Both the position numbers and the translations under genes were made by a program. This document shows, one piece after another, positions 11,301-20,733 of a DNA stretch of 64,000 bases. The notes under the pieces were generated by a model that saw only the letters and a list, made by a program, of their open reading frames with translations, ran no database searches and was not told where the DNA came from. The stretch's first letter is position 1. Every line of letters starts with the position of its first letter. This DNA comes from Cheilinus undulatus (taxonomy: Eukaryota > Chordata > Actinopteri > Labriformes > Labridae): the NCBI RefSeq assembly GCF_018320785.1, contig NC_054885.1:6646921-6710920 (forward strand), read 5' to 3'.

Positions 11301-14300
11301 TCTGCATGCCTAAATGCAATGGTTACTCCCATGTGATTGGCTAATTATTTATTTGCATCAACTAGCAGTTGAAAAGGTGTGCCTAATAAAGTGATCAGTG
11401 AGTGTATATGTTGTTTTTCTCTTTGTTTAGATGGATGGAGATGTGATGATATACGAGGTGGACGTGGAGGAGCTGCATACTCAAGGTGACACCAAAAGTT
11501 CCCCTTTTAGGTGAGTTGTAATATCTTCTGTGCATTTGTATTTTGTCCTTTATTGGCTTTATTATTGGGGTTTTAGATGTGATTTTTAGTATTAATGTCA
11601 CTGCAACCAGAACTAACCTAAGACAGTTGCAATCCTGCAGACAAATATCCTGACATAATTCTTTCCTTTAAGTCTGCAGGTCCAGTGTGAGTACGAAGCC
11701 TCAGACCTGAAGCGTGCTGCAGACCTGCGCTCTCTGTACGCAGTCACAAACCCTCCACCTGTGTTCGCTCTGGGAACCATCAGAGTCCAGATGAAAATAG
11801 CCAAAGGTGATGAAATGCAGAAGAGGAGGAGTCTCTCCAGAGCCTTACTCTAGTGTATTCACCTTGCTCTTTTTGTTCAGATTCCTCTTTCACATCGTTC
11901 TTCCCTGAGGATCAGCTCCCTGTGAGGCTGCGTCTGCGTAAAGCTGCATATGTGGAGATCTCCATCGCTCAGCCGTCCCCTGACCCCTCACTCTCTCTGC
12001 GTGTGCGGGACTGCTTCGCCTATCCAACATCCAGACACTCTGTGTGGACTCTGCTGTACGACGGGTAAGACCTGAGATCACACTGGAAACTGGTGCATCA
12101 TTTAAGTTCTGCAGAATGTGGTAAAGGGAGTCATACATATTAAGACATGTTTACTTCATTACATTAACATTAGTGTCTTTATGTCTGTGGTACAAAAGAA
12201 ACACAAGATTTACACAGTTGGATCAAATTATAAGAAATATAATCACTTGTAGTTGCCATTGCTGTTGCAATGCAAACTGGGTAGTGATGCTAAATAGTTG
12301 CTTTTAAACCAAAGTGTCACAGTTTCGGAGTTCAAAAGTCAAAATTATACCAGACATTATCAAATGATATCAACACCCGATTACTGTAGATACAACAGGA
12401 ACATAAATGGAAGTCCTAGAAAACCAGCATTAGTTATTTCTTTTTTGTATTTAATTTAAAATACTGCAAACACCTGCACAGTCTAAGCTGCACAAGTATG
12501 TTTGCAAAGTTTCCAAAAGTATCACAATGTTTTCGATGTATTTTGGCAATTGACAGTGTCATCTTGTCTGTTCCCTTTGTTATTGAAATGAACCTAAATT
12601 TTAACACAACCTGTGAATTTGAGTAGCTCTCTCTCATTTCTGTGCAGCAGATTTTACAAAAAAACCTGACTGGAGATGTGTAGTTTTTGAAAGCTTTGGA
12701 ACTTTCTGACATAATTTTTAAATCTCACTCTAAAACATTCTGTATTTAACCCTCTATGGTGCAGTGTTGTTCCCAAGTATGATCGAATACTTTAAAAAAA
12801 AATTACAGGACCTTAAGTAACCCATAAAAGTGTTTTGACTCGTCATATGATGCTCTGTATGCCATCTTGAACACTTTTTGTGCAGACATTCTCACACAAA
12901 ACAGCTCGGCCATTGTGCTGCAAAAGTACTGCAAGAAAATATATTTTCCAGATATTTCTGAGGCTGGAAAAATGTGAACATAATTATTGGTGGGTAAAGT
13001 TTAATTTCTAGTAGTTAAATGTTGCATTTTTGATGAGTAAATAATGGAAAATTGTTAAAATATACATGTTGCCTTGAGGTAACACCACACCATAATGGAA
13101 TACTGCAAACGCTATACTGTTATGGAGTGCACAATGATACCATTACATTTTGGTATGGTGCATTTTGGTATAAATCTGTGATTACTGAAATAAAAACAAG
13201 GACAAGGACAGTGAGACTGACCACGATGAGGATGAGGAAAGTAAAAAGTGATGTGGTTCAGGATGAGGACAGTGAGGGTAAATGTACAGCAACAAATATT
13301 ACCAGAATACAGTAAGATAGATATTTAAAATAATTATTTTCATCATTAAACTTCAAATAACCTGAATTGCAACCTGTTGCAGCTACTTTGCAATTCCAAT
13401 ATTCTTTAAAAAACTTTTTGTTCAAATTTTAAATGTTTTTCTTGTTCATTCCATTCCATAATGGTGCATTGTTGCCTTGAGGCAATGTGCCCTAAAAAGG
13501 ACCCTTCAAAAAAAATGTTTAATTTTTTTCTTAGATTATGTTTATTTAGTCTATTTTATGACCAAAAAAACACCACAAATATTTTTTTTCCACCTGGCAT
13601 CATATTGCACACCATAGAGGGTTAGGGAAACTAATTTTCTTCTCCTCCTGGATAGATGTCCTAACCCTGTAGACAACATGAGGAGCTCCGTCCCTGTGGA
13701 CGACCAGGGAAAGACCACATCTCACTCCCAAATCAGGAGGTTTGATGTCAAGACATTTGCCTTCTTGGACCCTCATTCAGGACAGCCAAGTGTGGAGGAA
13801 GTAAGGCTGTCAAACCTACCAGTATTTCATATGCAATTGAAATATTTTTTTTCCTTTTGTAATCTTCTTTTACTGCCTTTTCTCGTTTGGCTATTTACTT
13901 CTAATTTTTCAAATAGTTCTATTTCAGTTTGCCTCTTTTAATCACCAGGCAGTTGTTTCTTTTCCTATAGCATCGCCCTCTGATTATCCTGTTTTTCTAT
14001 ATATAAACCTTTAATCTAGATGTACTTCTACTGTTGGGTGGAAATCTGCACAAACGACATTGACTGTGCTCAGCGTTGTGCTTTCATTTGTGAGTGTAAT
14101 GCAGCATGTTTCAACTGGATTCACTTTAGTGCAGTGTCCTTGTTGTGACATTTTTATTTTCCTTTCAGCATCTGAGGGAGACAGAAAGAGACGAGAGACG
14201 ATAACAGAGTCTGGTCAGGTCCAGCTGGTGTCTTTAGGGCCGCTGCTGTTCGGACAGAACGACACGGAGGTGGAGGACGATATTTGTGCAAAACAAAGCG

Positions 14301-14531
14301 CAAGTAAGGTGCACCTTAGAGAAATAATAGCTACTTTTGCTCAAATGTTAATACATGTGGAATCATAAAGATGAAATGATAGTCATATAGAGCTTAAGTT
14401 TTTGTTGTTCAGTGTTTCAGGTGACCGTGTATGTCCTCTCTGGAGTCGGTGCCGCCCTCTTATTGATCCTGATCTTCATGGCGTGGTCGAGCATCAGGAA
14501 GTGGAGGAAGAAAGATGAAAGTTCAGACTGA
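8392..14531 (+). CDS. Zona pellucida egg-coat glycoprotein, ZP1/ZP4-like, with TM anchor
   Basis: Twelve exons: 8392-8584, 8701-8825, 8963-9083, 10670-10804, 10884-11056, 11431-11510, 11673-11806, 11881-12064, 13656-13800, 14020-14089, 14169-14303 and 14413-14531. They encode about 537 residues. A signal peptide (to about residue 27, ending VCVSA) is followed by a P-type trefoil domain (about 150-188, six Cys, with SRDSCYKLGCCYDAHDFSCY). A ZP module follows (about 193-455, from CSLDGHFVFSVKA; ZP-C Cys in RDCFAYPTSRH, YFYCWVEICTNDIDCAQRC). Then come an RKRR furin-type site near 460, a hydrophobic patch (QLVSLGPLLFG), a TM helix (VLSGVGAALLLILIFMAW) and a short basic tail. Trefoil plus ZP is the ZP1/ZP4 (ZPB) architecture. 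Keeping the furin site and TM suggests an ovary-made coat protein released by cleavage at the oocyte surface, rather than a liver choriogenin. The exact orthologue (zp4, zp1 or another fish class) is uncertain, so no symbol is given. Confidence 0.9.
9190..10195 (+). repeat. Degenerate tandem array (about 42-base unit) in ZP intron 3
   Basis: About 1 kb of imperfect repeats built on a unit like aaagtgccctctttagg, then ccctctaagtggacaaaatttgac. Successive units measure about 40-43 bases near the left end, giving roughly 23 units. The copies are strongly diverged. I see no terminal inverted repeats or target duplication, so it looks like an old minisatellite rather than a transposon interior. 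Confidence 0.75.
11133..11406. mobile_element. Tc1/mariner-type MITE
   Basis: The left end reads tacactcaccaatccttttt and the right end, reversed, tacactcactgatcacttta. The inverted repeats extend about 35 bases (aggtatacctgttca against aggcacaccttttca) and are bounded by TA. It is 274 bases long and lies in the ZP intron between exons 5 and 6, 25 bases before the exon 6 acceptor. Confidence 0.75.
12318..12510 (+). repeat. Interspersed repeat, family G, partial copy
   Basis: It shares the order of motifs (gtcaca, ataccag, atcaacac, aacataaatggaagtcct, gttatttctt, ctgcaaac) with pieces at 17640-18040 and 37655-37850. It looks like a decayed teleost MITE that begins agggttgtcacgatacc in better copies. 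It lies in ZP intron 8. Confidence 0.45.
12746..13624. mobile_element. piggyBac-like MITE in ZP intron 8
   Basis: The left end ttaaccctctatggtgcagt and the right end, reversed, ctaaccctctatggtgtgca form inverted repeats beginning at TTAA (right copy TTAG). The interior holds two related blocks, gttgccttgaggtaacacca near 13066 and ccataatggtgcattgttgc near 13456. The longest open frame (13052-13315) is not recognisable as a transposase. The right end is only 31 bases from the acceptor of ZP exon 9. Confidence 0.7.
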
Positions 14532-14539
14532 ACTATTTC

Positions 14540-14646
14540 AATAAAATATTTCATGTTAATGAGCATGTACAGATTTTTTCCCCAGATTGTTCTTATCTTA
14601 AGTACTTATAATTCAGAAACAGTTCTATTGGGCAGGTTAGTTTATT
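14540..14646. terminator. Facing poly(A) signals of ZP gene and rrp7a
   Basis: An AATAAA on the plus strand at 14540-14545 lies 9 bases after the ZP stop. An AATAAA on the minus strand (14641-14646) lies 62 bases after the rrp7a stop. The two stops are only 177 bases apart, so both genes have very short 3' UTRs and end in a shared interval. Confidence 0.7.
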
Positions 14647-14708
14647 GAAAAAAATGCTCTAAAGTACAATGAAGCCAAAAAACACAAAGAAAACTGAAGG
14701 TAATCATA

Positions 14709-17700
14709 TCAATAAGGTCTGAACTTTCTCTGCGCCCTCAGCAGAGCTATTCTCTGTTTGTCCTCCTCAAACTTTTTCCTCAGTTCGGCAATATCTGAAA
14801 GAAAAAGAAGCAAGTATTCTTTATTTATTAACTTCTCTAGCATCTTTACTTTTACATGAGCAAACAGAGGTTGACACTTACGCTCTTTCTGTGTGTTTTT
14901 GTGCTGCCAGGTGTAAAAGTTCAACAACTCCTTCCTCTTCTTCTTCCTCATCTCTTTCTGTAGGGCCTTCTGATTGGCTGCCTCGCTGTGGGGACGGGCC
15001 TTAGTGCCCTTCTGAGCTCTTGTGACTTTGACCCAGCCCTCCTCGTCCTCCTGCTGCTGCTCGGCCTCTTTCCTCTGCCTCTCTGCCTCCTGTTGGAGAG
15101 AAACAGCGGTGGAGTCAGTGCATGTTTGATGTTTTTAAATGATGCTGGAGGAAAAGCTGCAGGAGTCTCACCTCTTCTTTACGTTTGTCGTAGTCGCTCA
15201 TGAAGGAGTCGACGATTTTCTGCAGTTTCTCTGGCTGAATGAAAGACTCTGTGTACTGATGGATCCATTCTGAAGTTACAAGACGAAACATATGTGGAGA
15301 ATTTTAGAAAGTCATTTAAATTTATTTGACAAAAAGAGGCCGTCTCAATGACTTTTATACTTTATTCATAAGAAAGCCTTCATAAAAGTCTGTAAGTCTG
15401 TTATTTTAATAATGCTACGTAGCCTTATCAATTAATTTTATAGCTGTGTTGCATTATGAAAAATAATCCAGGTTTTCTACTGAGCTTGCTCCACTGATCC
15501 TCTTGGGCTCTGTTTGGTTCAGTCTGGGACGGCCCACTCAGACAGGCTACAGAATAACAAAACTAGATCATCTGACCAAAGTGCAGAAGCATAAAATATA
15601 TTTACCTATATAAACAAAACAAAGCTGCTGTTTTGTTTAAATTAAGACTTAAAGAAATCCTGAGTTGAAAAAAACAGAGCAGATTTTATTCTATAAATAT
15701 TGTTCTTTATTCCAAGAAAACAGTCTCATTAATCCAGAAAAAAAAACAGATTTTTACGTTTTCAAGTGAATGCAAAAGAAATCTGCCTCTAAGAATAAAA
15801 ATGTCCTGTTCTGAACACTGAAAGAGAAATATGTGTTCACTATAATGCAGGAAAAATAAACTGCTGCATCTCTTACTCTGCACTCCCGTCCTGACTGGAC
15901 GCTCTTCTGTAGAAACCACCAGCGGCTCGTCCTGTGAGTGAGATTTAGCTGCTGCTACACTTGAAGAGTTCTTAAACACGATGTAGCCCACTTTGAAGCC
16001 CTGAAATGAAGAAATGGAGACATGAAAGTGAAATTTCTGCTTGGATTATACAGTACAAATAAGTACAGAGCCAACAAACCTGAGGAATGTGCATTAGAAG
16101 AGGAGACATGGCTGGTTTGTTTTTAACCCTTAGAGGAGGTTGTGTGTATTTCACGTACTTTTCATTCATCATTTTTAATCATTTGGGCTGTGTTCATGTG
16201 TATGATGTGAATTTAGGCAAGATTGTGCATTTTTATTTGATCTTGTTATTTCCAGCTCAGCTCCTATAGTAAGTCTAAAATACACAGTTTACAAGCAAGA
16301 GTTACACTGAAGCTGCTCAGAGCAAAAAATGCACCATTGAAACCCATTCAAACTGCAGTTTTTGATCTCACTTCCATTAAAGCAAAATACATTCATTTTA
16401 TTATATCTAGGTGTCAATCTGGGCTTTTGCCTTGGAATTGATCATTTTTATTACTCTCCACCAGATGGGGTCATTTTGACCATATTTGGCAGATTGAGAA
16501 AAAAACATGCAAAAAAAGAATGCGTAAAAATTTACGTTGCTGCTAATCACAGACGCATTCCTGGCTGTAATAATTCAACAAAAAATTACTTTGCATGCAG
16601 CATATTGAAATTCAATTTTCTGTTTTGTTTTCATCGAAAAACATGTTGGCATCATGATGAAAAACTGGCATTCAAGGGGTTAAAATCTTTAAAAAATTAA
16701 TGAATATTTGATGTCAAAAATTAGGGCAATGGCTGGAGAAAAAATAAGCTCAGTGAAAGTAGAATAAAATATCAATGTATAATTTTTTTTGTAACCACCG
16801 CATTTTTTGTGCTTAGCAGCTTGAGTGTGATACTAAATAACATTAAAATTATAACAATCCTTAAGGGTTAAATATTACTGTTTCATCCCTATGATGGGGT
16901 ATTAGGGTCCCTGTAGAAAATTAACTGTTAATTTTCAAGAAAAAAAATTGAAATTTTTAGTTAATCAAGTTGGAAACTGATGAGAAAATAAACTCCAGAT
17001 TTTTTTGTTTAAAAAGTGAAGTTTTGATTATATACACTTGAAAATTCTGCCTTAAAAATAGTTATAGATACACAACATTATTATTATGTCATAAATTCAT
17101 AAGAAACCAAACTTAACAGACATGAGATACACTTCATGTTAAAAAGAATTTAAAGGAAGAAGCATACGGAGAGGTGAAACTGACATCAAATTACTGTGAA
17201 TAAATATTTCAATTTTTAACTGAACCTTTTTAGGGTCATGTAATTTTTTGGTTTATCACACAATAGACTGTAGGATTGTAATTCATCTTTATCATGAGCC
17301 CCATTATCCTGTTCATGAATCTTGAGCTATCCTGTGATTCTTGACCCTATATCAGCTACAGTGAGATCACATTTAGTCACTGATCCATTACTGAAATAAC
17401 TCAGCAGCAGGGCATACCAACCTGTTTTGAAACTGGTTTGAAAAACTTGGACACTTTGGGTTCGGACTCATTAGAGGAGCCTGGATGATCCCTCAGCTCC
17501 ACAGACTGAATATCCCCAAACTGTGAGAACAATTCTTTGATAACAGCCTGAAACATACAGACAGGAAAAAGGATGTCAAATAAACACCTCAGTTCTTTTT
17601 TCAGGTTTGCATGGTACATGAACTTTGAAACTACAACAGTGATACTGATGCTTGCTTGATATCACAGCAACAAACATGGAGGTCCTTAACAACCAATGTT

Positions 17701-19031
17701 GGGTTATTTGTTATTCTTAACTCCCAATAATTGCAGGCAAACTCTTGCACAATGTTTAAATACTACAAATGCAATCTTTCAGTACTTTCTGACACCACAG
17801 ATCATCAAAATAACAGAGACAGTAGTGTTTTTAAAACCTGCAGCATCGGAAGTAACCGGGTATAAAAAGTTATAAACAAAAGTGTCACAATATCAGAAAT
17901 TTAAACTTGAATATGACGACATTAAAATCAACAGATAACATCTGGTATGATACAACAGCAACAAAGCAGAAGCCACAAGCACCCAATGTTTGTTTATTTC
18001 TTGTTTTTGATTTTCAAAGTGTTTTTAAGTATTATTGACTTGCAAACATGAAGAAAACATGACAAAATCTCCATAAAACAGTCAAAGAAGTATCCGCATA
18101 AGAGTCTTCAATTACTAGGAGAAGTTTAGTTCTCTGCAAGATTTTAGATATATATGATTGTATGTGCTTATTTCTGTACACGATTTTAAATGTGTTAATA
18201 CATGCATTATTTAAAAATAGAAATGTCAGTTAATAAACTAAAATTAGCTGTAAGTAAGGCAGTAAGTATAATAATACCAATGCGGCCCTCTCAGCAGCTA
18301 ATACAGCCCATTTGACTCCAAACAGCACAAAAAACGTTCCTATCATCTAATGCAAACAGGTTTGTCAGAGTTCAGAAGTTTGTCTGCACTTTTTGCAGAA
18401 TAAAAAGATTTATCATCCATTATTGGGTGTCTACATCTCCTACTGTTTTTGCCATATCAAACAGCACTCTGCCTCATCTGTGAGACTCAAATTTGATACT
18501 GTAAGAATCCTATCAAACAAAATAGGAATGGCAAACACCAGCTTAAAGGATCTGGAGGTCCCTAATATAATAAAGCAGGTCGTTCATTCAGTATTAATAA
18601 TAAACCAGCCCGTACCTCTGAGCAGTATGGAGGGATGTTGAGCACGAACAAAGTTCGGTTGAAAGGTCTCTTTGAGCTCTTCTCTGCTCGGACTCTGTGC
18701 TCTTTTATATAAAGTTTATGCTGTGAAACACTGTCCGAGTCAAACTGTAACGATAACACTGCGAAAAGAGACAAAAACATGAAGTTACTACACGTCACCG
18801 TGGCAGATTCTGTGATCGACAAGCAATGCCTGCCAGTGGTCAAACGAGAACTACAGTAAAATAGCCGCATAAATATCTAAAATGACGGCATACAGACACT
18901 GACAGGGGTTAACAACGATGCTGAAGAAAATAAAGGCATTTCACTCGCTTATTTTGTTCATTTATACCTGTAAATCCTCCAGGAATAATACACGGTCGGC
19001 CTTTAGCATGTTTCTTCCTGGACGGCGCCAT
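14709..19031 (-). CDS. rrp7a: Ribosomal RNA-processing protein 7 homolog A
   Basis: Seven coding exons: 18968-19031, 18616-18758, 17422-17547, 15877-16000, 15172-15269, 14882-15089 and 14709-14794. They give 282 residues, close to the human 280. Start MAPSRKKHAKGRPCIIPGGF. An RRM-like fold spans about 55-150 (KRPFNRTLFVLNIPPYCSE with the RNP2-like strand, LFSQFGDIQSVEL, GFKVGYIVFKNSSS). The C-terminal RRP7 domain has DEEGWVKVTRAQKG, RKELLNFYTWQHKN and the diagnostic end EDKQRIALLRAQRKFRPY. RRP7 acts in the UTP-C complex of the small-subunit processome in the nucleolus, in early 18S pre-rRNA maturation. In vertebrates it has also been linked to primary cilia. The gene is tail to tail with the ZP gene and lies downstream of bbof1 on the same strand. 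The frame is intact with no missing exon. Confidence 0.95.
16133..16871. mobile_element. piggyBac-like MITE in rrp7a intron 3
   Basis: It begins TTAACCCTTAGAGG and ends CCTTAAGGGTTAA, giving short inverted repeats on TTAA target sites. It is about 739 bases long with an AT-rich interior and no transposase frame. The match is limited to about 14 terminal bases, so the call is moderate. Confidence 0.5.
17640..18040 (+). repeat. Interspersed repeat, family G, two partial copies
   Basis: Two successive pieces (17655-17800 and 17876-18040) carry gatatcacagcaacaaacat or atgatacaacagcaacaaag, then an aatgttgggttatttgtt-like stretch. Both resemble 12318-12510 and 37655-37850. They lie in rrp7a intron 2. 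Confidence 0.45.
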
Positions 19032-19058
19032 CTTGAAATAACCTTTAACACCGGAAGT
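19024..19058 (-). promoter_or_regulatory. rrp7a start-site motifs (YY1-like, ETS-like)
   Basis: On the minus strand, caagatggcgcc overlaps the start codon and fits the YY1 core AAGATGGCG. An ETS-type site occupies 19051-19058 and reads ccggaagt on the plus strand. This pairing is common in TATA-less housekeeping promoters. The transcription start itself cannot be seen. Confidence 0.55.
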
Positions 19059-19549
19059 AAAACTAACAACACGCTGCGAGCACAATTTATTTATTCATTC
19101 ATTTTAAACAAAAAAGATGGAGGTTTATATTCTTAAATGATAAATAAAAGACAAAAAAAATACACCAGGGCAATACTGTTGGATTTTAATGGAATTTTCT
19201 AAAATTGTTTTCACAACAGGGAATCTAGTTCTACATGCAGATCAAGAATAACCTCACAATGGAAAGAGTATTATTTTCAGTGTGAATAGTTTATTACTAA
19301 AATAAGAGGTAACCTTTTAAAGACTTAATATCAGATTTGTAGGGCAAATTCAGCTGAAATTGGCCAGCTAAACCATCAATCTGACCACTAAATACGTCAA
19401 GATCTAATAATAATTCTTATCAATGGACGTATTTATATGCTACAAAATGTGAGGAAAATAAAACTATTTTGAATTATCAGAGCTGCAGCATCAAGATGCC
19501 CACTTTTATGTGACACCTGTGTTCAGGTAAAATTGACCAACAGCGATTC

Positions 19550-20098
19550 TATATGAAATAATTTTGATTTTCACAGCAAATGTAAAACAACATTTGGCCA
19601 GTCCTCTTTCTCAGTTAAAGGCCCACAGATCTGGAATACTCTCCCATCAGAAATAAAAAACACTGACTGACTTCAAAGTATTCAATAAGACGGTAAAACA
19701 ATGGCTCAAACAAAGGCAAATCTGTGAACACTAAAGCTATATGTCTAAAAAATGTTATATCATTCAGCTCATTTTACTCCTTTTTATCTTTGTGCCTTAC
19801 TGTTAGCCTTTATGTATGTGGCTGCATGTTTATGTTTGTCTTGCTGCTGCTGTTTTTATGCATTTTTTGTGGTTGTTCATTTATGTCTACTGCCATTGTT
19901 AGTCTTTTTTGTCCATTTTACTCTGTTGTATCATATGTGCTATTTCTTAAAAGCCTAACCAGGGACAAGGACTGCAAATTAGCCATGGCTAGATGTCTTT
20001 TATACATTGCATCGGTTGCACTGTAATTAAATGCAGCGATGCTTATGTATTGTCCCTGACAAATAAACGGATAAATTAAATAAATAAATAAATAAATA
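19550..20098 (+). mobile_element. LINE 3' end (CR1/L2-like non-LTR retrotransposon)
   Basis: A frame near 19600-19670 reads SFSVKGPQIWNTLPSEIKNT, the characteristic ORF2 C-terminus of a teleost non-LTR retrotransposon. A 3' UTR with aaccagggacaaggactgca and cattgtccctgacaaataaa follows, ending in an (AATA)n tail at 20068-20098. It is 5' truncated, as most LINE copies are, and lies between rrp7a and bbof1. Confidence 0.75.
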
Positions 20099-20481
20099 AT
20101 AAAATTCGAACAATTGTGTGCCACAGTAACAACACTGAAAACATTTTACTCACAAAGAAATAATTCAAACATATAAAGAGCAATGATTTTAGCCAATTTT
20201 AGCTGAATTCAACCTTTGTAAAAAAAAAAAACCAAACCAAAACAAAAAAAAACTTCAATTAAATTGATTTAAATCAATGTCATCACCTGAAATACTAACC
20301 TGACACGCCAGATGGATTTGCAAGTGAGAAACACGGACGGAAACGGGTGTATCCATCTGCTTTGCAAGGTTACTAAAACACATCAGTTTCAAAACTACAA
20401 TGGATTTTAGCATAGTGTGTATAATTATCACATGTGATTTATGCTCTGTGTTTAACTGCCCCAGCATCCAGTTTAGTTTTG

Positions 20482-20487
20482 TTTATT
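20482..20487 (-). terminator. Candidate bbof1 poly(A) signal
   Basis: A minus-strand AATAAA about 250 bases past the bbof1 stop, the first good hexamer I see there. Confidence 0.4.
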
Positions 20488-20733
20488 CTCTAAAGCATAT
20501 TTTGGGATCAAAACTTCAGAAAGTAGTTTTTTTACAAGAGATAAAAATAGAAAATATCTTAAATAGATAAAACAAACTTAGAATACTCACAAGATGTGAA
20601 TACATGCACATTAATATATATAAAACAGGCCTAAACAGCATTAATGTTCAACAGTAAACATGATAGACTGTCTGTGGGAAGTGCTTAAAACAAAGGCAAA
20701 AGCTCAGTGTGCTCTGCAGAGGTTAAACAGAGG

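Noticed and set aside
8392-14531. Zonadhesin, uromodulin or other ZP-module protein instead of an egg-coat gene
   Set aside because: A single trefoil directly before the ZP module, with a furin site and TM and no EGF or VWD domains, fits ZP1/ZP4 best.
19724-20026. Cys- and hydrophobic-rich 100-codon frame that looks like a membrane protein
   Set aside because: It lies entirely in the 3' UTR of the LINE fragment; the hydrophobic look comes from T-rich DNA.
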